Assembly (NCBI GenBank): GCA_003868215.1
Contig: QWDQ01000033.1
Span: forward strand, 186,001-250,000
From: Pseudophaeomoniella oleicola
Taxonomy: Eukaryota > Ascomycota > Eurotiomycetes > Phaeomoniellales > Phaeomoniellaceae
DNA: 64,000 bases
Reading direction: 5' to 3'
Shown: in pieces, positions 10,637 to 22,352 of the stretch
Layout of the letters: each line of letters starts with the position of its first letter
How positions within the stretch are numbered: the stretch's first letter is position 1
Notes under the pieces: model-generated
What the model was told of the DNA's origin: nothing
Databases searched by the model: none
Seen by the model: the letters and a program-made list of their open reading frames with translations, nothing else
Translations under genes and position numbers: made by a program

Positions 10637-11809
10637 ATGGCAGAAGTCTTGAGCTCAGCGTTCCACCATGTCGGCTGGATGTTCCTCCCAAATGTATACC
10701 CTTGCAGTCGGCTTTGATCAGCACTTATACTGACCACAAATGCCTAGTTCGGGACATCTGTGCTCCAGTCGCTTTACTACAGCTTTACACTCCGAGCTGG
10801 CCAACGTCGTCCTCAGGCCGGGGAACCTCTGTACGAGTTACATCGCAGAAGACTGCATGTTATCGTGCTCGTCCTCTACCTCATCTACACTTTGACGCAG
10901 ACACTATACGATGTGCGGCTTTCTCCTGATTTCTATGCAATGCTTGGTGTTTCGCCATGCGCAACCGAACGGGAGATCAAATCCAGATTCCGACGTCTAG
11001 CTGCGCGATTTCACCCAGACAAGATCGCACAAGGCGACGTGGATTTGGACGCTACGTCTGATTCGATATTTGTTCAACTCAAGCTTGCCCATGATACATT
11101 AATCGCACCTGCAAAGCGCTTCGCTTACGACCGTTTTGGACCATCAGTAGTGAGATATACACCTCATCCGCACGAGAAGCTTCAGACCAAGAGAGACTAT
11201 GTCTATTCTGGTCTGCGCTCTCTCCTACCGCAGTATATCCAAGGTGGAATCTCATTAGTGTTGCTCAATTACTTTTGGTTTCCGAAATACGGACAGTTTT
11301 GGAGATATTTTGCCGTCTTTACACTTGCGCTCGTGGAATTCACCTTGTTAACGCACGAATGGTCGCCATCGCGCATCACCACTTTTGTTGGTTCCATGTT
11401 GCGAAATTTACTCCCTGACTTGATACCAGCTCACCTTCTGCCTTTTCAAGTCTTGACAATTGCGCGGAGATTGTCAATATCTATCAATATATTTATCTCC
11501 CAACTGGCTCCACCTGGTGGTCAACAACGTATTGCGGCGCAGTCCCGACAAAGTGACCTTATGATGAGCCACCTTTCGCAGGCTGCCGGTCGGGTCGATG
11601 AAGAAGCTACTGGTCTTGTAAACCTGGGGTTTGCGCCTTACAAAGGAGATCGAGAATTAGTGGATAGGCTTCGAACCTCCATGACGGAAGGTATCAGCCT
11701 CGGAGCTATTCGACAGAATCCCATAGTAAAGGAAGCGATTGTACGAGCACGTGCACGCAGGAACCAGAACACAACAGAAATAGAGTCACAATATGCAAGA
11801 TCTGATTAA
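10637..11809 (+). CDS. Membrane-anchored J-domain (Hsp40) protein
   Basis: Exons 10637-10693 and 10748-11809 give 372 aa. The short first exon (MAEVLSSAFHHVGWMFLPN) was recovered because it restores the family N terminus ahead of TSVLQSLYYSFTLRAG. The 54-nt intron has a GTATAC donor and ACTGACC branch. A hydrophobic helix at about residues 56-75 precedes the J-domain at about 80-145, which holds the HPD motif (FHPDK, 108-110) needed to stimulate Hsp70 ATPase. Further hydrophobic stretches follow (IQGGISLVLLNYFWF, YFAVFTLALVEFTLL). The likely site is the ER or another endomembrane, with the J-domain facing Hsp70. The ortholog name is unknown to me; the family is common in filamentous fungi. 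Confidence 0.85.
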
Positions 11810-12440
11810 GCTTTCCTGCAGCCCTGAGATTTCCAATTATGTGCGTGTGGCTTTTCTTCTTCGCTTTTCCTTGGAGCTGACATCCAATGGCCCCAAATGC
11901 AAAGAACGTCCCCTGATTCCGACCTTTACATGCCTGATGCTACCCATGTTCTCTTTTCTCGTCTCCATTTTTGGCTCTAAACTGCTGCGGTCATTACATT
12001 GTGGTCTTCTTGTATGCCTAACTATGGCACATTCAACATTGCAACTGCTCGTACCACTTTTCGCGGTACCTTTTAATTTTCAGAAATGACCAGCCTTCTC
12101 TAGACTTTTTTCTTTTTTGGAATCAGTTTCGATATCTAAGCCATGCTCCGATTGATTGATGTTCCGAGACACTGATTTTTGGGCTGGGCTCTAGTCCTTC
12201 GACTGGAATGTGGGCACGGAACCAGCTTCGGCTGACGCGTGAAAACGCCGACCGCACAGGAATTCACCCCGTCAAGCGCGACCCCTTGGAAATCTCACTC
12301 GTCATTTTCGAATTCCTTCAAGGCCACTAATAGCAATAGTGAAGAAGGATGGCGGGGATCAAAATGAGGTATAAGACGGTAGGAACGGCCTACTTGGCCA
12401 GCAGAGAGTTATCGATTCCACAACCATCTGATCTTCAAAC
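11810..12440. other. Intergenic, J-protein 3' end and chitinase promoter
   Basis: No coding signal. A TATA-like gaggtataag at about 12365 lies 75 bp before the chitinase start and is the best core promoter candidate. Confidence 0.45.
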
Positions 12441-14302
12441 ATGGCTGGTCGAGTGCTTGCTGGAGCGTTCTTTCTGTTTCTTTCTCTCGCCCCAACAACT
12501 GAGGCTCATGCCTATCATCATCATCATGCTCTACGACAGCGTTCCGAATATATGCGGGCAGAGCATGCTCGAGCTATAGGAGCACCGTATGTAAAGCCCT
12601 CTGAAAGTAACATCGACAGCAAAAGGGACTTGTCCTACATCCGAAGGTCACCAAAAGAGGAAGAATTCAAGAGGACCGTAAACTTAGGTCTAAGGAGAAG
12701 CTATGACGAGAAACGTCAATTGAGGGATGTCCTTGTTCGCACCCTCGCACGGCCATCTTCTATAGAGCGTCGGCAGTATACGACCCTCGACCTTGACCAA
12801 GAGAACGAAGAACTACAGACAGGCCTGGACGAACTGAACTCGGCTTTCGAGCAGCTGTACGACATCCTTGCCAAGGACCTCCCCGTCTGCCTTGGAACGT
12901 CTATCTCTGTCCCTACGTTTTCCGCTACGCCGACACAGATGCCAAGCGCCCTGATAACGTCTTATTCTACCCAAAGTGTTTATGCCAGCAGTGCTCCTGG
13001 GTCTTTGCCTGGAACTGGAAGCAGCCTTATTGACGGCAATACCTATGGGACCTCGGCCGTCACCAATACTCGTACTACATCAGCGCAGCCAAGCAGTATA
13101 TCAGGTTACTCAAACAGCAGCACCGCCCTAGCTTCGAATCCTACCTCCACTTCTCTGGCTGGAACCTATACCGCAACCACTGCTTCAGCTAGTGCCTCAG
13201 CATCCTCTTCAACTAATCCGTCATCTTATACTTTTGACCCCATGTCTACCTCCAACGTGGCCGTCTACTACGGCCAATCCAACATCACGAACTCGGTCAG
13301 GCTTTCTACCATTTGTGAAGATACTTCAGTTGACATTGTGGTCCTTGCTTTTATAACCGAGTTTGACACTGGTAGTGGTTATCCGGAGCTTAACCTCGGT
13401 GGAAGTGGATGCTGGGCGGCAACTACCGCTCAGACAGAAGCCGGCGCAAGTGGATTGATTGATTGCACAGAGAATGTTGCACCCCAGATCGAATACTGTC
13501 AAAGCCTTGGGAAACCTGTGCTGCTGAGCATCGGAGGGGCATTGTCGAGCGTCAACATTGCAAGCCAAGCAGATGCTCTAACGTACGCCGATACCCTCTG
13601 GCGCCTTTTTGGCGAAGGGACCGGAAACGAAACCATCCGGCCGTTTGGCGAAGTGACCGTGGATGGCTTTGATATTGGTAAGCAGCCATACACTTCGAAC
13701 TCCCTCCTTGCCATCCCTCCATCCTTTCTCTCATCTCGTACGAAGGAGTGACTAACGCAATTCCTTGCTCTCCAGACAACGAATCCGGCTACTACACAAA
13801 CTGGCCCTTCTTTATATCCGCTCTGCGCACTCTCGCCTCTCGCGCCTCTAAGGCTATGTATATATCTGCTGCCCCACAATGCCCTCGTCCCGATGCTTCT
13901 ATACCGCTCTCCTCCATGCAGTCTGCTGTGGACTTCGTCTGGGTCCAATTCTACAACAATCCTTCATGTTCCCTGAGAGCCGGCTCCGACTTCCTTTCCA
14001 GCGTGTCCGCCTGGAGTTCCGACATCAGCACCACGACCGCGACCAGCAGCGGCGAATCGTTTGTTCAAATTGGCAATGGCGTCACAAGCCCACGCTTGTA
14101 CGTCGGTGCGCCAAGTTTCTACGAGGGTGGTGAAGATGCTTACACCCCGGCTGCGGACCTCAGAGCGATCTTCGATCAGGTCAGGCAGTTGGGATTGGAT
14201 AATCTGGGAGGTGGTATGTTGTGGAACGGGGAATGGGGCGAGAACAATATCGACGCCAACGGTAACAGTTTCGTCAGCATCTTTAAGCAGGATCTGGTAT
14301 GA
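12441..14302 (+). CDS. Secreted GH18 class III-type chitinase with dibasic propeptide
   Basis: Two exons, 12441-13677 and 13776-14302, give 587 aa. Residues 1-22 are a signal peptide. A short His run (HAYHHHH) and a charged propeptide with six dibasic pairs at 61-111 follow. A coiled-coil-like segment (LDQENEELQTGLDEL, then LNSAFEQLYDIL) ends at about 145. A Ser/Thr-rich linker spans about 150-270. The GH18 domain starts at NVAVYYGQS; SIGGA and the active site DGFDIDNE (408-415) fit DxxDxDxE, with Glu415 as the acid. The 98-nt intron falls inside this motif. The enzyme should cleave chitin at the cell wall or outside the cell. The catalytic domain is complete (GGGMLWNGEW near the end). No GPI signal is visible at the C terminus. 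Confidence 0.9.
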
Positions 14303-15233
14303 ACCCAAGATTCATGGGTTGGATTTTGTCTTTCATTGTTTCCAGGCATTTTTGGTCCTCGTGATTGTTGGTCGGGATCGCAATCATCAAGCGGAGATAA
14401 AGTTGTGCATACACAAAGCATTTGTTTATGGGAGGGACTCAAGTCGGGCATTACTAGCGACCTCTGCAGGTTTATAAGGAAAGGGAAGAGTAGGCTATCT
14501 GTTCGGGTTTCTCTTACTTTCTTTGTTATCTTTTCGTTGGATTCTATACAGAATATACGAGACAACGTCGTTACGGTTAGTTTATGCATTAGAATGGATT
14601 TGATAGTATGGCATGATGTCGAGAGACGGGGGTGTATTGATTTACATATCCTGATCATGCAGCGCAATGAGAGATCTTATAATAAGCAACGACGAGATGT
14701 CTCAAGAGGAAAAGTAATTAGTATTACAATCCTCGCTGGTGGAGGACTAAGGACGCATATTGAAAGCTGTGCAGTCAAAGATAGACAAGACTCTTAGCGA
14801 TATAGAAGATCGATCTCTTGTTGGTAGTGAAAGGAGCAATTCGCGTGACTTTCCTTGTTTGGTTGTTGTCACAGTGGCCTTGACTTGGATTTGGTCTAAA
14901 ATAGTTGACCGGGATGACGTTGGTGAAGGTTTACTAAGTTGCGTGGGATCACGGTTGAACCACTGAAGTCACTTTCTCTCTCAGCTTCTTCCCTCCAAAT
15001 TGGATTCCCTCCTTTCAACATTTCGAGCACTGATCAGAAAACAACCAGAACAGTGAGTGATCTCTTTTGCTCAGTGAGTCTATTTCATGTGCAGTCAACA
15101 AGCTGACTGACTTCTCAGTTTTTCTCACCGTCTCTTGCTGAGCTTGCGAAGAAAATCAGGCAGACCCTCAATCTACTTCCCTGTCAACACCTACATCATC
15201 CCACTTTTACAACACCAATAATAAATCGCAACC
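14303..15233. other. Intergenic, chitinase 3' end and BAP31-like gene promoter
   Basis: Short open frames occur on both strands but none shows conserved sequence. The last 250 bp are pyrimidine rich and end in aatcgcaaccATG, consistent with a leader. I see no RNA gene. Confidence 0.45.
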
Positions 15234-16220
15234 ATGACGCTCTATTATAGCCTTGTAAGTTTCTCTTTGCTGAATTCTCACCACCCACCTTCACAAACAA
15301 CTTCACGTCGTCCACTGTATAACTCTGGAATCGCCGGTATTGGCATTGCAAACATCTTCGGAACACCAATATGCCTACTCTCGTCTATGCTCCGGTTGCC
15401 TGCTCTAGCTTTTTTAGGCTGTATCGTTGCTAACATGCCACCCTTGACAGGTCTTCGTCCTGCTTGTAGCAGAGATGGCAATCTTCGTCGGCCTCATCGT
15501 GCCGCTTCCCTACACCATCAAGCGAAAGCTCTTTACTTTCATATCCGAAAGTCGAATAGTAGCAAAATTGCAATATGCGATGAAGGTCAGACAAACAAGA
15601 CTACCATCTAGGACAGAACGCTCATACATAACCCCAGATAACATTTATCTTCATCCTTATTCTGTTCCTCGATAGCGTTAATCGCGTCTATCGTGTGCAA
15701 GTTGAGCTTGCCGCCTATTCTGAGAAGAATGGAGCAGGGTATGTACACCACTATCCTCTGTTATGTGCTTTCTTTTGTCGGCTTTAAGCAAACGCGGGCC
15801 GTGCTAATACTTTCATGTGCTAACTGAAGCCGCCGCAGAGCCGCGACCTTGGGGTCAGAGCGAATGGAAGTCCAAGCTCGAAAATTCTACTCCCAACGCA
15901 ATATGTACCTTTGTGGCTTCACCCTATTCTTGTCCTTGATCCTCAACCGTACCTACACCATGATCCTCGACGTCCTCCGCCTCGAGGAAAAGGTCAGAAT
16001 GTATGAAGGCGACAAGAAAGTTGGTGGCAAAGAATCTGAGAAGCTGGATCGGGCTGGCGACCTTGGGGAGATTGGCACTCTCAGAAAGAACTTGCACAAG
16101 AAGGACAAAGAGATCGAGGCATTGAAGAACCAGTCCGAAGGGTTGAGAAGGGAGTATGATGAGCTTAGCGTCAAGTACAACCAGACGAACCCGGACAGCA
16201 CCCCAAAAAAGGATAGGTGA
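15234..16220 (+). CDS. BAP31/YET family ER membrane protein
   Basis: Four exons: 15234-15254, 15451-15585, 15638-15738, 15839-16220 (212 aa). Joined, the N terminus MTLYYSLVFVLLVAEMAIFV starts the first of three transmembrane helices; ITFIFILILFLDSVNRVYR and RNMYLCGFTLFLSLILNRTY supply the other two. Residues about 145-205 form a charged coiled coil. The protein ends KKDR, a KKXX dilysine retrieval signal. BAP31/Yet3 proteins sit in the ER and act in export and quality control of membrane cargo. The first intron is 196 nt, long for this window. The second uses GTCAGA as donor, which is unusual but is the only junction that restores AMKITFIF. The first exon is only 21 nt. Confidence 0.9.
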
Positions 16221-16532
16221 TTGGCCAGGCGTGGAAGCTCCGAAGGTCAACAAGCACCAAATGACCCTTCAAGTACGGCTTGAATGAAGTGACTGGACTG
16301 TCACGCAAGCGGATTGCGGAAACAAGGGAATGCGCTACGAATTGTAACGAATTTCTGTTGATCCTGCCACGAAACATGGCGACTTCAACGTAAGTCGAGG
16401 CTCGGAGTGTAAGCCAAGTGTCGGTGGATTGAGAGATGGTCAGTTGTACGGATTTCTATAGGTAGAAAAGGTGTTGCGAATGAAAAAGCCCGAATGTTCA
16501 TCTTTAGCATTGTATATCAAGTGCGATTATTG
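16221..16532. other. Convergent 3' ends
   Basis: This 312-bp stretch separates the BAP31-like and beta-glucosidase stop codons. It should contain the two 3' UTRs; nothing else is visible. Confidence 0.45.
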
Positions 16533-18120
<1,588 letters not shown>

Positions 18121-19130
18121 GGTGGTCAAGTTTTCCAGGCAAAGACTGAAAAGTAAACTGGGAGAAAAGGATGGAGAAGAACGATATGGATGGAAGAAGG
18201 GTTCTTGGTGTACCAGGATCTTATGAGTGAAGTATATTACTTATCTTTGTGGCCACACTTGGTCACTTGGTCAGACGCGGTGTCTCGGACCAGCTGAAGA
18301 AGAGACAGAATGAGGTGCCATTCAGGGTATTCAGTCTCCCTTCTTGTACTATTTACCATTATACCGCAATAAGTAAACAGCTTGGATGATTGTACAAGGT
18401 AACCTGTTCTTCCTTGGAGTGTGTCTTAGACTGTTGAGTTTGACGTCTTCAAGGTACATCGATTGGTACAGGATCTTCAAGAAATACTATATTTTGATTG
18501 TTTATCGTATGACGTTGCAGACCTTCGAGGGATCGCGGGGCAGTCCACGATATCATTGAATGTTCGCCCAACCACCAGCAAGGTACCTCGAGGTACCTAC
18601 TACTTCTCGATCGATTTACCCGGAGCACGGCCCGGTTTCCCCAAATCGCTACGGGCTTGCACAGACTCATCCTGGTATGGCAGACGCATCTACTATGGGA
18701 TTCCACGGGGTTATACCGGCTTACTGTGGGTTTGTGGCGCATTGAGAGTGACTCTTGATGTAGATTAGCACAGCCATCGCTTGGAGAGTCACGTCCAATT
18801 CGTAAGGAGGAATCTCATTGAATACACTAATGAGATAGAACGCCGACATCTCGATCCTTCAGTTCGTCTGCATCATCAGAGTCGTATGCCATGAGAGCGC
18901 TGCTGTTGTACTCCCGAACGCCATATTGCTCAAACCCTCACTTTTCTTTTCGCTCTGAGAAAATGGTTCAAAGAGCCATGCAAAAAGACGCACCCGTGTG
19001 ACGCCAGAATGTGTAGAGAGCACAACGATGATGTAAGAACAAAAACCCCTCCTGATCCATGATCACAACATCCATGCACACGGATTGATGCAAACAAGTC
19101 CACACAGAGAAACCTAACCCCCCCTTCAGA
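18121..19130. other. Intergenic, beta-glucosidase promoter and Kelch gene 3' end
   Basis: About 1 kb without conserved coding sequence. It holds the beta-glucosidase promoter (18121 upward) and the Kelch gene 3' UTR. A perfect 18-bp palindrome lies at 18581-18598. Confidence 0.5.
18581..18598. repeat. Perfect 18-bp palindrome
   Basis: AGGTACCTCGAGGTACCT equals its own reverse complement. It lies about 460 bp upstream of the GH1 start. Related GTACCT/AGGTAC arrangements recur in other intergenic spaces here. Confidence 0.85.
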
Positions 19131-21486
19131 TTAACTGAGTTCCATGCCATCGTCTTCTTCGGCGTCAGCTTCGCTCGTCTCATCTACAGCTGCGACCTGA
19201 CTAGCCCCGGAGGTCCGTCCACGGCTCCCGCTGTTGTAGCCTAAGCCATATGTTCCTCCTCCAAAGGCCCCTGCCGCTTCAAGCTCTTCACCCCCTACCA
19301 CCCGACCATCCGTATCAACGACTTCACAGAGTTCCATAAGACTGGCTCGGCCTAGACTGCGAAAGCCATGTGTACGCACAACCCTGCCCCAATTGTTGAG
19401 ACAGAAGATTGCTGCCCTTTTCTTTAACCATTCCTCCCCAGTCCGGCTCGCGCGTTCCCAGATGATCGCTGCATGCTCAACGTCCATTTCCCGGCTCAAC
19501 CGGTATACACAAAGCAGACGCAATTTAGGCATGTCATATAGGTTAGCCATAACCAACATGCCAGCAACATCTTTCAGATCTTGACAGTATTCTGATGGCT
19601 GAACGAGATCGGTGTAAAGGTAGTACAGGAATGCCCGGACTACTGAATACGGCTCGGGAATGTGCATCCGGTTGTTGTGGAATTCAGCCATCTTGGCACC
19701 ATAAAGTCGTTTGAAATGCGGCCAACGAGCTTGTAGGATGATCTTATGGACATGGATAGGAGGGGATGTCTCGGCGTCTCCGGAAAGAAAAATGGGTCCT
19801 ACAGAAGAGCCACGACGCCTATCTTCTTCCACTTCTTCAAATTCGCTCCCATCGTCGTCTCTGTTTGCCGTAATCACAAAATCGGCCATACTGCCCTGCT
19901 CAGGTGGTGTATCAAAGACGGCAGCCAGCTCCATACTGAGACCCTGCGAAAAGAGGGACGCATGTCTCTCTTTAGCCAGGATTCTGCTCTGCTCTGAATT
20001 CGCTCCATGTGCCAAATCATTGCCAAGCATGCCATATTTACGGAGGTCCATGACGAGGACCTCACTTAGCTGACTGTCTTGATTCGCACCGATTGCCCCT
20101 GGTCCATCTACCGGTGAACCGAGGAGCCAGGCTGTGGTACCGTTTTCATTTATTGTGCAATAGTGCCATCTGTAACCCACGTGAAAGAGATCTGGCCCCT
20201 CAACCAACTTTTGCCAACGAAAGGAGTCGAGCTCCAACGACGACAAATTGCAATCATGAGATCGCATGGTCTCTGCTGGAGTAACAAAATCGAGCAAAGT
20301 GCCTGAAGAATACGCGTGGAAATGAGTTCCACAAGCTTGAGGTGGGACGTGAGGACCAGACAGGAATTTGAGGGAGGAGATCGCCCCTGGAGCAGTCGGA
20401 CGTTCTCTTCTATTTGCACGAATTTGGACGCTACCAGAGTTCGCCGCATATCCACTTGTGCTGCTGCTGTATGTCTGAGCGGTACCTATGGGGCCAATGG
20501 CAGCGCGGCCAATAGCGGAATCTGGTACTTGGACACTCTGTTGAGAGGCAACTTGAAAACTAGGGCTCCCCTTGAGATCCAACCACCACATCTCAGTAGA
20601 TCTTTCCATGTCCAGGCCGAGGCCACCGAATACCCAGAGTCGGCCACCCCAAATCCAGGCGGTATGATCATAGCGTGGGACGAAACTCCATGAGCGTGAC
20701 CATGTCCATGTCTTCAGGTCCAGGTAACAAATGTCGTCCAGTATGTAATTGTTCTCTCCGGTCAATCCACCTACAATGAACAACTTGTCCTCGTAGATCA
20801 CAGCAGCATGGCGCGCACGTCCTTTCGGCGCAGGACCCCTTACCTCAGGCTGTGTCCAATGCAGAGTCTTCAGATCCAGGATGATAATGTCGGCTAGATA
20901 TTCACGGTGTTCGTTCTCGCCACCGAAGACCAGGAGCTTGTCGTTGTGGTACAAAGTGGCGGAGTGACCTATGAGATATGTAAGTGATCATGAACAGTGT
21001 GTTCGAAGGGGATTACCTTACCCATGCGCACACCTGGGATGTCTCCATAGTTGTCAACCAGGGTCCAGTTCATGGTTGCGAGATCAAGTTTTAACACGTG
21101 GTTATAGACTTGGGAGAGATTAGTCCTCGGCATTGCCAGGCACAATGCATACTCTGCCTACCTTCATCAGTGTACTGGTCAAACCCACCAAAGGCGTAGA
21201 TTTGATTATTTCCACAATATGTCACAGAAGCGTTTACCAGACATGCTGGTCTCTGGCCAGTAGTCTTCGATATGCGTGGTCGGTAGCCATCGCTGCTACT
21301 CAAGCGCCGCTTAGCCGGGCTCGTCGGCATGAGGTATGTCCTAGAGGAAGACCCTGGAACAGAGAGCGTGTTGCGGATGGAAGATGAAGAGAAGCCGCCC
21401 CAGGTCTGTCCGGTGCCAGGTTGGTTGGAGAACGAGATGGAGTTGGATGAGAGGGGATTAATCGGGGTTGATGGCTGTTGTGCCAT
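19131..21486 (-). CDS. Kelch-repeat protein with C-terminal BTB domain
   Basis: Three exons, 21486-21162, 21108-21022 and 20968-19131, give 749 aa. After a Ser/Pro-rich tail, six or so Kelch blades run from about residue 80 to 430: IYAFGGFDQYTDE, KLLVFGGENEHRE, KLFIVGGLTGENN, LWVFGGLGLDMERS and later ones. A BTB domain lies at about 545-640 (IHVHKIILQARWPHFKRLY, then MHIPEPYSVVRAFLYYLYTD), split by an acidic insert, followed by a BACK-like helical region. The architecture recalls fission yeast Ral2, an activator of Ras1 signalling, but I cannot claim orthology. A Cul3 adaptor or polarity role is the alternative. It is divergent from CDC20. Start chosen at MAQQPSTP, the first true ATG. Confidence 0.85.
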
Positions 21487-22352
21487 GACCACAATATCAA
21501 TGGGGCCTTTTCATTTACGTGTATGGAGGACTGTGTCCCTGTTCAGGCCACCAATGTTGGCACAATCACAGTGCAGCAACGAAGGGGAGATACAACCATG
21601 TCAGTCCTGGTGTACGAAGCAGTAATATATACAGTTGTTTGAATCAAGCGGTGGACATGAAGGGTTTCATCGAGGAGAGTGGTGATCGACAAGGAACCAT
21701 GGGAAGTTGCCAATCGACGGACTGCATGTCGTAGTAGACCGAGATGGTGAGTCTAATGAAATCTGGAAAGGAATTTAAGGGTTTCCTTCTTCCTTCGTTG
21801 GGCCTAGTCCACGGCAAGACGGAGGATCCACTGTCGGTTGCTGGGTGACAATAGATTCGGGGGCTCCATCAACATTTCATGCATAAATGCTGCTGAGAAA
21901 CCTCAATCCTTTCTGATTCTTCTTCTTCCCCCATCTTCAATCCTCTTCCTTCTCAACCTCTATCTCACTTCTCCCCAAAGCATCTTTGCAAGAGCATACC
22001 TAAGACAGTCTATTAGATCTTTCGAGCCTTTCCCAGCTTTTGAATCGATCGACCGCCCGATTGCACGGTCATCTCCTCAAAGATCCGATTAAACAATCAT
22101 CTACCGAATCTTTCAGTCACCACAAGACAAGCGAACGATACTAACTTAAACCAACAACATCATTCCAGGAACCATTCAGTTGAGTCTCTTGGGATATCAC
22201 TGGATCATTCGGCACCAAGCACAGACCTTTTCCGACAAGCTCTGATTGCTTAATCGACACATACTAACCCGAGATCTTCATTGATCTCCAGCAACAACAG
22301 GACCCGGTCGAAACATTAATTTGTCAATTCGACCATTATATACACAAACACA
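21487..22352. promoter_or_regulatory. Divergent promoter and long CDC20 leader
   Basis: The region separates the start codons of the Kelch-BTB gene and CDC20. A CT-rich tract at about 21905-21975 resembles a fungal transcription start region for CDC20. From 21890 to 22352 there is no ATG on the plus strand. Two perfect TACTAAC branch motifs, each followed within about 30 nt by CAG (22139-22168 and 22262-22291), suggest spliced 5' UTR introns. Two tiny uORFs (21879 and 21887) lie before the CT tract and may be outside the transcript. Confidence 0.6.

Noticed and set aside
13499-13948. 149-codon minus-strand frame across the chitinase intron
   Set aside because: It overlaps the GH18 active site exon boundary, which is supported on the plus strand; no domain is visible.
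14176-14797. Frames of 150-163 codons downstream of the chitinase
   Set aside because: Opposite frames over 3' UTR sequence with no conserved motif or splice partner.
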